64,000 nt of DNA from Sulfurimonas sp. HSL-1716. GTDB taxonomy: Bacteria; Campylobacterota; Campylobacteria; Campylobacterales; Sulfurimonadaceae. The stretch covers positions 2,046,001 through 2,110,000 of the forward strand of contig NZ_CP147918.1 in NCBI RefSeq assembly GCF_039645975.1. The letters are read 5' to 3'. The notes beneath the pieces are model-generated. The model did no database searches. It was not told the origin of the DNA and saw only the letters and a program-made list of their open reading frames with translations. Below are positions 37,506 through 45,930 of this stretch, one piece after another; position 1 is the stretch's first letter, and every line of letters starts with the position of its first letter. The translations under genes and the position numbers were made by a program.

Positions 37506-37817
37506 TCAGACTTTAATATCTAAATGATGTATCTCCCCGTCATCATTTTCTTCCTTTTTTTTATCAAGGTTCTCTTTTTTTGGAGAGCGTTTTTGTTCTT
37601 CATCATGTTCTTGTCTTTGATGCTCGCGGTCTTCATCGACCTTATGGTTCTCTTCTGCCGGGCGGACCTCTTTGACCTCTTTTTCTTCTTGAGTGACAGC
37701 AACGCCCGCTGTAAAATTTTGCATATCGATACGGTTGTTTCTTGCCGTATGTTCACTCGACACGCTTGCTGTCTGCTGATTTACATAGATAGCATTTCCG
37801 ACCGGACCTATTGCCAT
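37506..37817 (-). CDS. Small charged hypothetical protein with conserved start
   Basis: This 103-residue protein starts with AIGPVGNAIYVNQQTASV, a hydrophobic/polar stretch, then becomes almost entirely charged (Glu, Lys, Arg, Asp) from about residue 43. There is no signal peptide. The low-complexity tail suggests a flexible linker or nucleic-acid or metal interaction. I recall similar MAIGPVGN-type starts near cdsA-dxr in related genomes but cannot check this. The function is unknown. Its codon start and the ribosome site AGGAGG (position about 37827) support it as real. Confidence 0.55.
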   Translation of the reverse strand: MAIGPVGNAIYVNQQTASVSSEHTARNNRIDMQNFTAGVAVTQEEKEVKEVRPAEENHKVDEDREHQRQEHDEEQKRSPKKENLDKKKEENDDGEIHHLDIKV

Positions 37818-37826
37818 AGCACCCTC

Positions 37827-39161
37827 CTAAAGAGTGTTATCAACCTCTATTGTGTTGTATTTATAGTAAAGCACATTTGCGCCATCTTGAATCTTTACCT
37901 CTCGTCTTTGGGTATAATCGACCAAATAGCGCCCTTTTTCAAATAATGAAAAATCTACGCAGAGTCTGGCGGCTTCATAGATTATATGCTGCGGCAGCGA
38001 TTGTTTATCGGTGACTATGATGACATGAGCCGAAGGTCTGTCTTTGAGGTGCAGCCAAGTGTCTTTTGCTTTTGCTTTTTGCAAAAGTTCGATGTTTCCT
38101 TTCTCGCTTTTTCCCAGCATCACTTTATAACCGTCTATAAAAAACTGTTCGATCGATTCGTTTTGTTTCGTTCTTTTTTCCTGTTTTTTTGCGGGGAACA
38201 GAAGTTCGATCCTGGAAATATCACGGGCATTTTTTACCGTTTGTATAAAATGTTTCAAAAACTCCATTTTTTCCTCTAACGAAGCGCGCTCGATATGAAG
38301 ATTTCTGGCTTTTTGCTTGGCTTTTTTCGAAAGTCTGAAAAAATGTTTCGCTATATCCGAGGGAACTGCAAATAAAGTATCCAGACCTATCTGTACATCG
38401 CTTCCGTCATAATCTTTTACGTATAAAAGCTTTTGATAGGGTTTGATCAGATGCAGATTAGAGAGAATAAGATTTCCGAAATGCTCATTTTCTCGTACTT
38501 CGCGCTCCAATACGGACTCGTCTTCGAGTTCGTCGTAGAACTTTTCAAGACGCGAAAGTTTTTTCTGTAAAAATGAAAGTTTCTGTTTTTTCAGCGATTC
38601 AAGCCTTTTTTCGCTTCTTTCGCTATATACATCATACAAAAACTTTTCGATATCTTCTATCGGATATTCTCTGGCGGCAAACGGAGCTGCGGGAGGGGGC
38701 AGCAGTTTTTGTCCGACTTTTACCTCGCGAAATGAGGAGAAAAGGTCTATATGGCGCAAAGCTTCAAGAACCCTCTCCTCTTCGTCTAAAATGATGACGT
38801 TCGTGTATTTTCCCGTAAATTCGAACTGAAGGTATGTCTTTATCTCTTTGTATGCACCTTTTTGAACCGTTGCAAAGCGCAGTATCTTATCGCCTTTGAC
38901 AAGAGCAACGTCTTCGATCTCACAGCGGTTGAAGCGTTTTGCAAGAACGACGTCAAAAGGCGCGTTGTAGACTTTTGAACGGGTGTAGCTCTCACACTTG
39001 AAAACGGCGGAATTCGAACGCTGCATATCGAAATAGACTTCGTCGTCTCGGTCGAACACCACTTTAATGATGGTATCGGACACTCTGTATATGGCACCTA
39101 TCTTCTCGAATTTTTTAAAATATACGATAAGCTGCTTTAAATGGGAAAGTTTCATAAGCAT
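37827..39161 (-). CDS. NFACT family (RqcH-like) protein
   Basis: This 444-residue protein has an NFACT-N-like domain (about residues 1-170), a long coiled coil (about 190-310) and the C-terminal NFACT-R region (IDGYKVMLGKSEKGNIELLQ and DTWLHLKDRPSAHVII). NFACT proteins of the RqcH type bind stalled 50S subunits and add alanine tails to nascent chains. This one is short for a full RqcH (about 550-570 residues), so the HhH region may be reduced. The start at ATG 39161 is chosen; ATG two codons on is also possible. Confidence 0.8.
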   Translation of the reverse strand: MLMKLSHLKQLIVYFKKFEKIGAIYRVSDTIIKVVFDRDDEVYFDMQRSNSAVFKCESYTRSKVYNAPFDVVLAKRFNRCEIEDVALVKGDKILRFATVQKGAYKEIKTYLQFEFTGKYTNVIILDEEERVLEALRHIDLFSSFREVKVGQKLLPPPAAPFAAREYPIEDIEKFLYDVYSERSEKRLESLKKQKLSFLQKKLSRLEKFYDELEDESVLEREVRENEHFGNLILSNLHLIKPYQKLLYVKDYDGSDVQIGLDTLFAVPSDIAKHFFRLSKKAKQKARNLHIERASLEEKMEFLKHFIQTVKNARDISRIELLFPAKKQEKRTKQNESIEQFFIDGYKVMLGKSEKGNIELLQKAKAKDTWLHLKDRPSAHVIIVTDKQSLPQHIIYEAARLCVDFSLFEKGRYLVDYTQRREVKIQDGANVLYYKYNTIEVDNTL

Positions 39162-39222
39162 ATTTTAGCCACTTTTATGTACAATTTCGAAAAATCAATA
39201 CTTGAAAAATCAAAAGAGAGTC

Positions 39223-39543
39223 ATGAAGCTGCCAAAAGGTTTCGGTAAAAACTATTTTACCCTGCGCGCCATCACTGCAACTGTCAACCAAATAACACTC
39301 AATGCCCAATGCTCGCGCGTGCAGACTTTTCATATGAACAGCTTTTACGGGGAGGAACTTGAAGCTATAGAGGAAGAGGAGGAACTCTCCTGTACATTAG
39401 CAATACCAGAGCTCTCTTTAAAGCCCTGCCATTGTAACTGTTTTTATAAAAAACGCACCAAAAAAGCCATAAAACTCCATCCAAAACAAAAATCAAAGCC
39501 GCAGATCTTTGTCACGCTAAATACTTCCATCTCACCGCCTTAA
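39223..39543 (+). CDS. Small cysteine-containing hypothetical protein upstream of the TonB receptor
   Basis: This 106-residue ORF starts at ATG 39223 after a weak AGAGAG ribosome site, 47 bp before the TonB receptor start. It has a basic start, a run of acidic residues (EAIEEEEEL), a CHCNC motif near residue 70, and a lysine-rich C-terminus. No family is recognised. It may belong to the cobalamin transport operon, or be a chance frame. Confidence 0.35.
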   Translation: MKLPKGFGKNYFTLRAITATVNQITLNAQCSRVQTFHMNSFYGEELEAIEEEEELSCTLAIPELSLKPCHCNCFYKKRTKKAIKLHPKQKSKPQIFVTLNTSISPP

Positions 39544-39590
39544 GTGTTTTTCTTTACACATAACAAAAAAATAAACATTCAAGGAAAAAA

Positions 39591-41510
39591 ATGAAAAACA
39601 GTATCAAAACATCACTGGTCCTGGCATCACTCATCGGTTCGCTTTACGCACAAGACACGGTGACGCTCGAACCGCTGAGGATCGACTCGACCGCCATAAA
39701 AACCGATGAGCTCAGATCGACCGATGCCGTAGAGGTCTATACTGCCGAAGACATACAAAAGGCCCATGTACAAAACGTTTATGAGTTCTTAAACCAGCAG
39801 ACTTCCATAGTTACAATGCCCTCTTACGGAAACCCGTTCTCCCAGCTCATCGATCTTCACGGATACGGCACGAGTAACGGAAACCAAAACGTCGTCGTCA
39901 CGGTAAACGGCAGAAGACTTAACAGCATCGACAGTCTTGCACAGCTTCTCGCGTCTATCTCCCCCTCTTCGATCGCACGCATAGAGATCATCAAATCAAG
40001 CGGGATCGTCGTCGGAGGAGACGGAGCCAATGCAGGCGTCATCAACATAACGACAAAACAGAACAATGATAAAGAGGTTGCATTTTACGGCGGGACATAC
40101 GGCACAGCCGACGGTTCATTCTACTTCGGCCACAGCGATGACAGATTTTCTGTATCGGCAAGCGGCGAAACGCAAAAATCAGACGGTACGAGATATATAG
40201 ACTCTAGCGGAAACAAAGACAAGAACAAGTTCTCTACGGGCACTTTCAACCTTTCATACGCTTTGACGCAAAAGCTTGAACTGCGTCTGGGAGCAAGTTT
40301 TGCAAGGACCGACGTCATCTACGCAAGCTACCTTACAAAAAATGCTTACAACTCCGACCCTACGCAAAAAAGCGCCTCTTTTTATCCCTCGACCCATCAG
40401 CTTTTTGATACGGATACTCTAAGCGCGGGAGCGGACTACTATATCGACGATGCATTTGCTTTACACATCGATGCGTCGCATGAAAAGAAAAAATCTGATT
40501 ATGTGACATATGCCTCTGTTTCCTATTATGATTCCGATTCTGTAAAGACCTCTTTGGACTATATCACGAAAAAAGTCAGTCTGAGCATCGGTTATGACGG
40601 ATTTTTCGGAGACAGAAAAAGTTCAAGCGACAAAACCGGAAAAAACAACAATGCGGGATTTGTAATGAGCGAGTTTTATCTGGGAAAAGCCACTTTTAAA
40701 GCCGGATACCGCTTAGAAGACGTAGCATACACCTACAAGAGCACCTCTTCAGATCTCAACAAGCATGTACTTCTGCACGGAGGAGAACTCGGATATAACT
40801 ATGCCTTGGATAAAAAAAGCTCTGTATTTGCGAACTATTCACACTCCTATCAGGCACCCGATATCGACAAGTTCTTCGATTACGGAGGGACATTCAACAG
40901 TTTTATCTCTCCAATGGAAGCCAATAACTTCACTTTTGGTTATAACAATATCACAAACACCAACAAGTTTAAAATCTCTTTTTATTATATCGATCTGAAA
41001 AATGAGATCTACTACCATAAAACAGGAGCCTTTACGGGAGAGAACACGAATATAGACAAGTCGCATAAATATGGAGCGGATCTGTACGACAAACTTGTCA
41101 TAAACAAACACTTCAACGTTGCGCTGAACTACAACTATGTTCAAGCACTCATCGACGACGAAAAGATGGGAAGCGACGACTATACGAACAAAAAACTTCC
41201 CGGCGTTAGCGATCACAGTCTTAAAGCGACGCTTTGCTATCTGCCAAACAGAAACACCACGCTTGCTCTGACCCAGATCTATCGGTCAGAAGCTTACGCA
41301 GCAAACGACTTCAACAACGATTTCAGTCAAAAACAGGATGCCTACATGAACACCGACCTCTCTGTGACCTATGCAAAGAAAACTTGGGAAGTTTTTGCTA
41401 AAATAAACAATCTGTTCAACCAAAAGAACGGCCTGTGGGTGCAAGACGACGCTATCTATCCCGTAAATTTCACCACCACCGCGACTGCCGGATTGAAACT
41501 AAGATTCTAA
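39591..41510 (+). CDS. TonB-dependent outer-membrane receptor, probably for cobalamin
   Basis: This 639-residue protein has a signal peptide (about residues 1-20, ending LYA), a plug domain (VEVYTAEDIQKAHVQNVYEF and IARIEIIKSSGIVVGGDGAN, about 40-150) and a 22-strand barrel ending in TTATAGLKLRF. It is followed within 10 bp by the BtuF-like gene, then the BtuD- and BtuC-like genes, so a BtuB-type B12 receptor is most likely. An iron-siderophore receptor is the alternative. No cobalamin riboswitch is recognisable upstream. Confidence 0.85.
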   Translation: MKNSIKTSLVLASLIGSLYAQDTVTLEPLRIDSTAIKTDELRSTDAVEVYTAEDIQKAHVQNVYEFLNQQTSIVTMPSYGNPFSQLIDLHGYGTSNGNQNVVVTVNGRRLNSIDSLAQLLASISPSSIARIEIIKSSGIVVGGDGANAGVINITTKQNNDKEVAFYGGTYGTADGSFYFGHSDDRFSVSASGETQKSDGTRYIDSSGNKDKNKFSTGTFNLSYALTQKLELRLGASFARTDVIYASYLTKNAYNSDPTQKSASFYPSTHQLFDTDTLSAGADYYIDDAFALHIDASHEKKKSDYVTYASVSYYDSDSVKTSLDYITKKVSLSIGYDGFFGDRKSSSDKTGKNNNAGFVMSEFYLGKATFKAGYRLEDVAYTYKSTSSDLNKHVLLHGGELGYNYALDKKSSVFANYSHSYQAPDIDKFFDYGGTFNSFISPMEANNFTFGYNNITNTNKFKISFYYIDLKNEIYYHKTGAFTGENTNIDKSHKYGADLYDKLVINKHFNVALNYNYVQALIDDEKMGSDDYTNKKLPGVSDHSLKATLCYLPNRNTTLALTQIYRSEAYAANDFNNDFSQKQDAYMNTDLSVTYAKKTWEVFAKINNLFNQKNGLWVQDDAIYPVNFTTTATAGLKLRF

Positions 41511-41519
41511 GGAAAAGAT

Positions 41520-42338
41520 TTGAGCATAAGAACGATCTTTGGCATTTTATTTTTTATGCTCACCCTTTGGGGTGATGAGAGAATAATCTCTTTGAGCCCT
41601 TCCATCACGGAGATTGTTTACGGGCTTGGCGGCGGTAAAGAGATGGTCGCGACAAGCGAGTACTCGCTTTACCCCAAAGAAGCGAGAGAACTTCCCGTCA
41701 TAGGAGGCTATGGTAATCCGAATCTTGAGAAGATCGTCTCCGCCCGGCCCACTTTGGTGATCGGTCAGGATTTTAACTCTGCCGTCTTGCAAAAACTGCA
41801 AAAATTCGGCATAAAAACCCTGATGCTGCGACTTCAGACCATAGATGAGATAAAAAGCTCCATTTCAAAAGTGGCACAAACCATCTCAAAACAAAAAAAT
41901 GCCGCCAAACTCATAAAAGAGATCAACGATGCGTTAAAAGATGCCAAGAAAGCTAAAAAACCGCACTCCGTGATGATAGTTTACGGTCTCAAAGAGGATC
42001 TGCGAGGCGGCATCTATATAGCGGGGCACGATATTTTTTTCGAAGATATCATCAAAGCATGCGGAAATACAAACGCCTACACATCGAAGCTCCTCAGCCA
42101 GCCCGTGCTCAGCTATGAAAACGTCATAGCCCTCGATCCGCAGCAGATCATTATCCTGCACTCAAAAGCAACGGAGCCAAACGTCGATGTAAAACGTGCT
42201 CTTCATAACTGGTACACACTTCCTACCGAAGCTTCCAAAAACAAAAAAATATCGATAGTTGATGAAAACTATCTCCATATCCCCTCTCAAAGAGTCTCTC
42301 TTACGATAAAAAGACTTTGCAGGGAGATGAATGATTGA
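41520..42338 (+). CDS. btuF: BtuF-like periplasmic substrate-binding protein
   Basis: This 272-residue cluster A binding protein has a signal peptide (about residues 1-17) and the typical segments RIISLSPSITEIVYGLGGG, LPVIGGYGNPNLEKI and the metal-chelate binding fold. It delivers B12 or a siderophore to the inner-membrane ABC transporter. The neighbouring B12 genes favour cobalamin. It overlaps the ATPase gene by 8 bp. Confidence 0.82.
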   Translation: MSIRTIFGILFFMLTLWGDERIISLSPSITEIVYGLGGGKEMVATSEYSLYPKEARELPVIGGYGNPNLEKIVSARPTLVIGQDFNSAVLQKLQKFGIKTLMLRLQTIDEIKSSISKVAQTISKQKNAAKLIKEINDALKDAKKAKKPHSVMIVYGLKEDLRGGIYIAGHDIFFEDIIKACGNTNAYTSKLLSQPVLSYENVIALDPQQIIILHSKATEPNVDVKRALHNWYTLPTEASKNKKISIVDENYLHIPSQRVSLTIKRLCREMND

Positions 42339-43056
42339 GATAAAGCAGCTTACATGCAGATACTCCGAAGAGGTGATCTTGCAGGAAGTAAACCTTGATA
42401 TCGGCGCTCATCTCAGCATACTCGGTCCAAACGGTTCGGGCAAAAGCACTCTGGCAAAAGCACTCTGCGGCCTTATCGCGTATGAAGGGCAGATCAGGCT
42501 AAAAGGTATAGAGATCAAAGAGCTGTCATTTGAAGAGAGGGCAAAAACTATCGCCTATATACCCGCAAAACTGGATATCTACGATCACTACGTGAACGTA
42601 TTTGAGTTCGTACTTCTGGGGCGCTTTAGCTACAAAAAAAGTTTTTTTGATTATACCCGAAGCGATAAAAAGATCGCCGAAAAAAACATGAGGCTCATGG
42701 GCATAGAACATCTAAAAGATCACCGTGTGAGCTCTTTGAGCTCAGGGGAGACTGCACTTGTCCTTATGGCACAGGCGCTCACGCAGGAGAGTGAGATCAT
42801 TATATTCGACGAACCCAGCGCGAACCTCGACCCGCATAACGCAAAAGTGATCGCAAACCGCATCAAGGAGCTCAAAAGATCTCATCAGATCATCTTGATC
42901 ACCCACGACCTGCATCTCGCTTCATACATAGACAACCCCGTACTTTTCATCAAAGATAAAAACGCCCTCTACTTTGAAAAAGATTTTTTCCAGACCGAAA
43001 ATCTTAAAAGACTTTACGGTGTGGATTTTCATGCATTGGCGGTCAAATATGAATAA
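42331..43056 (+). CDS. btuD: BtuD-like ABC transporter ATPase
   Basis: This 241-residue ATPase has Walker A GPNGSGKST (about residues 33-41), a Q-loop region, the signature LSSGETALV and Walker B IIIFDEPSAN followed by the switch ITHD. It partners the permease at 44540. The two are separated by the minus-strand cytochrome-porin gene, an unusual arrangement for an ABC operon. Confidence 0.85.
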   Translation: MIEIKQLTCRYSEEVILQEVNLDIGAHLSILGPNGSGKSTLAKALCGLIAYEGQIRLKGIEIKELSFEERAKTIAYIPAKLDIYDHYVNVFEFVLLGRFSYKKSFFDYTRSDKKIAEKNMRLMGIEHLKDHRVSSLSSGETALVLMAQALTQESEIIIFDEPSANLDPHNAKVIANRIKELKRSHQIILITHDLHLASYIDNPVLFIKDKNALYFEKDFFQTENLKRLYGVDFHALAVKYE

Positions 43057-43064
43057 CAGGATCT

Positions 43065-44393
43065 CTAGAACATAAACCATCCGATAAGATAAAGGGTGTC
43101 GTTATCCGAGGCATTACGTCCCGCGCCGTCATAATTTTTCCTTGCACCGTCAAACTTATCGTACATAGTGTATTGCAAAGAGAACTTAATTTTATTGATT
43201 GGCAGATAATCTGCTTCGATTATTTCGTAACTGCTGTCCGGCGACCCTGTACCCGTGCCGTATTTCGTGGCATCTACATTTCCCGATGTCGTGACATATC
43301 CCAGCGAAGCACCGTACTTGTGATCATAACGGTAACTTGCCCTTACCTTGGTCGTAGTAAGCGAGTCTGAACCGTTATCGGCTCCTCCTGTCGCATAACT
43401 TGCATCAAGATTAGCGCCCTCCCATATCCTGGTGGCGGTCGCGGTGACATTATGTTTGTCATAATCAAACTGATACTCCGCATCTACAGCCCAGTCGCGA
43501 TACGTATCGAGTTTATCCGTACCGTCCTGTCTTATTCTTGTCGTCATCGCATAACTTCCTACCATAAGATAGTGATCGCCGAAATCATGCTGCAATGCGA
43601 TGCGTCCGTAAGGTGCGTCTCCGTACACTACAGGATCGGATCCTCCGTTATTCCAGCCAAACACTCCCTGTATCCCTCCTTTTGGTATCGTCTGGTATAT
43701 GCCCAGCTCCGCATAAAGCGTGTCATCCCACATCACATAAGCACTTGCGCCCGCAGCTACTTGTCCGAGCCCGCCGTCTATAAGCGTAGCTGCAGAAGGT
43801 GCCGGTGCCACAGAAGAGGATGCATACGGAAATCCCCATGCCGAAGTAGAGTTCCATAGATCCTGCACACTCGGATTATTGTTGACGCTTATCCCGTATA
43901 TAAGCTCCTTGTCATGTAACATGACAGAATCGGCATAACGGATATCGGCGTTATCCATGGCCGTATACGGCGATACGGCTTTATCCTGCGGGAGAAGCGT
44001 CCCGTCATAGGTTACTTGAATGAACGCACCAACCTTTTTGTAGATCTTTCCGCCGTAAAAGAGACTGATCTGCGGGATCACAAGCTCGCCGTTTCTGTTT
44101 TGTCCGTTACCGTTTACGACCGATCCGTTACTGCTATCAGACACGTTCGTAACTTCCGCCATTATCATCGCAGCCAGAGGAAGAGGCATTTTCGTCGTTC
44201 CGCCCTCCATCGTATAACCGCGAAGTTTGAAATCCCGTCCCACTTTAGTCAGTTCCGGGAACACCGTATGACAAGCCGTACAGTCAAGTCCCGTCTGACG
44301 TGCAAAACTCGGAACTGCATACGCATTATCGACGCCTACGACCGCAAGCAACATCGCCACTATTGCAGCGTTACACACAGATATCCGTTTCAT
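43065..44393 (-). CDS. Cyc2-like outer-membrane fused monoheme cytochrome-porin
   Basis: This protein has a signal peptide (ending AYA, residue 26), then VPSFARQTGLDCTACHTVFPEL with one heme c site (Cys38, Cys41, His42), and a beta-barrel of about 400 residues ending in GWFMF. This architecture is that of Cyc2-type fused cytochrome-porins, some of which oxidise Fe(II) at the cell surface; other members of the family have unknown roles. The start ATG 44393 is chosen because it follows AAGGAG; an ATG 7 codons upstream is less likely. The length is 442 residues. The gene sits on the minus strand between BtuD- and BtuC-like genes. Function in iron, sulfur or other extracellular electron transfer is inference. 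Confidence 0.72.
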   Translation of the reverse strand: MKRISVCNAAIVAMLLAVVGVDNAYAVPSFARQTGLDCTACHTVFPELTKVGRDFKLRGYTMEGGTTKMPLPLAAMIMAEVTNVSDSSNGSVVNGNGQNRNGELVIPQISLFYGGKIYKKVGAFIQVTYDGTLLPQDKAVSPYTAMDNADIRYADSVMLHDKELIYGISVNNNPSVQDLWNSTSAWGFPYASSSVAPAPSAATLIDGGLGQVAAGASAYVMWDDTLYAELGIYQTIPKGGIQGVFGWNNGGSDPVVYGDAPYGRIALQHDFGDHYLMVGSYAMTTRIRQDGTDKLDTYRDWAVDAEYQFDYDKHNVTATATRIWEGANLDASYATGGADNGSDSLTTTKVRASYRYDHKYGASLGYVTTSGNVDATKYGTGTGSPDSSYEIIEADYLPINKIKFSLQYTMYDKFDGARKNYDGAGRNASDNDTLYLIGWFMF

Positions 44394-44539
44394 GATCGAC
44401 TCCTTTGTTCGCATAATAAATTTTACTTATACTATTATGTCTAAATTGAAGTATACTCCTAAAATATTAAAAATTTATTATCAAACTATTTTTGGTAGAA
44501 TAAGCAATCGCTTTTATGAAATGATATTATAGGTAAAAT

Positions 44540-45505
44540 ATGGGTAGACGGCTTCTATGGTTATTGCTATTTTCGGTTCTCGTTTTATCGCCGTTTTTCG
44601 GCAGCGCGCCCATACACGTAAACGAACTGTTCAACTACGATACGCTCAGCTTTAAAATATTTTTTGAACTCAGACTTCCCCGCGAATTTTTCGCGTTCTT
44701 TGCCGGTGTCATCCTCTCTCTCAGCGGGCTTTTATTTCAAACGCTTTTTCGTAATCCGCTTATGACGCCTTACACTCTTGGCATATCCAGCGGGGCCGTT
44801 CTCGGTGCGGGTATCGCTATCAAACTCGGCATAGCCGCCGTCGCTTTTGGCATGGCTGCACTTAGTTTGTTCGGATTTTTGGGTGCGATGTCAACCGTGC
44901 TTCTGCTTCTTTGGCTCTCAAGATATATAAAGAGTTCACAGAATCAGTCCATCCTGCTTTTGGGAATCGCACTTTCTCTGTTTTTCACTTCGGCGCTTAT
45001 GGTGATATTCTATCTTGGAAACTCCATACAAAACGATATGCTCATCCGCTTTACCATGGGATCGCTTTCCAACATAGGCTGGCAGAACCCTTTTATCTTG
45101 GGCATCATCGCCGCCGTACTGACTATCTTTGTCTATCTGTACAGATTTGAGCTTCAGCTTCTGAGCCTCTCGGATGAAGACGCGAAACTAAAAGGGATAG
45201 ATACCAAAAAAGTGACCCTTATTCTTCTTGTTCTTTCGTCGTTTGCTATCGGCGTACTGGTGAGCATAAGCGGTCCTATCGGGTTCGTAGGACTCGTCGT
45301 ACCGCATACCGTGGCAAAACTCTACCCTTCGACGGTAAATAGACGCATCTTAAAAACAGCTCTTTTCGGCGGATTCTTTCTGGTGCTGTGCGATACGCTC
45401 GCAAGAGTGATAAATACCCAGAGCGAACTTCCCATAGGCGTAGTCACCGCTTTTATAGGCGCTCCTTTTTTCATCTACCTCATCATATCAAGGAACACAA
45501 AATGA
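44540..45505 (+). CDS. btuC: BtuC/FecD-family ABC permease
   Basis: This 321-residue permease has about ten helices and the family segments LRLPREFFAFFAG, GLLFQTLFRNPLMTPYTLGIS and SGPIGFVGLVVPH. It belongs to the iron-siderophore/B12 FecCD family. The nearby receptor, binding protein and ATPase supply the rest of the transporter. Its stop overlaps the start of the cysteine-rich gene by 4 bp. Confidence 0.87.
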   Translation: MGRRLLWLLLFSVLVLSPFFGSAPIHVNELFNYDTLSFKIFFELRLPREFFAFFAGVILSLSGLLFQTLFRNPLMTPYTLGISSGAVLGAGIAIKLGIAAVAFGMAALSLFGFLGAMSTVLLLLWLSRYIKSSQNQSILLLGIALSLFFTSALMVIFYLGNSIQNDMLIRFTMGSLSNIGWQNPFILGIIAAVLTIFVYLYRFELQLLSLSDEDAKLKGIDTKKVTLILLVLSSFAIGVLVSISGPIGFVGLVVPHTVAKLYPSTVNRRILKTALFGGFFLVLCDTLARVINTQSELPIGVVTAFIGAPFFIYLIISRNTK

Positions 45506-45930
45506 GCTACTCCCAGTGGTACGAACAGCATGCGATAAAGCATAAGAAGATCATCGATAAACTGACAGAAAAAGGGTACACAAAGGAGCAAATCATCGAA
45601 TACTTCGTCTATGAGAACATGGCAGAAAACGAAGAGGAGTTCTGTCCTTTGTACAAAAAGGGCGAAAAATGTCACGATACGCCCTATTTGAACTGCTATT
45701 TTTGCGCCTGTCCATATTTTCGTTTCAAAGATGAGGGGATCAAAAAAGTGGGAGACAAAACAAAATACAGTTTTTGCTCCGTCGCTTCAAAGAACGGAGG
45801 AGAGGGAATCTACGGGGATGCCATCCATCAGGACTGCTCGAAATGCCTTGTGCCTCATTCTAAAAAATTCGTTACCAAAAACTTTAATCCGAACTGGAAA
45901 GAAGCTATGAGGCTATGTATGATAGATTGA
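45502..45930 (+). CDS. Cysteine-rich small domain protein linked to cobalamin genes
   Basis: This 142-residue protein contains many cysteines ([36 protein letters not shown]), matching the cysteine-rich small domain family that is found near cobamide genes in many bacteria. It is translated together with the btuC-like gene (4-bp overlap). The cysteines could bind iron-sulfur, zinc or cobalt. The N-terminal helix-rich part (about 1-45) is not recognised. It overlaps the convergent chemoreceptor gene by 18 bp. Confidence 0.75.
   Translation: MSYSQWYEQHAIKHKKIIDKLTEKGYTKEQIIEYFVYENMAENEEEFCPLYKKGEKCHDTPYLNCYFCACPYFRFKDEGIKKVGDKTKYSFCSVASKNGGEGIYGDAIHQDCSKCLVPHSKKFVTKNFNPNWKEAMRLCMID

Noticed and set aside
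39230-39330. Possible cobalamin riboswitch (GCAACTGT-like string near 39278)
   Set aside because: Only a short match to the conserved core is present; the B12 box and the remaining helices are absent, and the region is inside a plausible coding frame.
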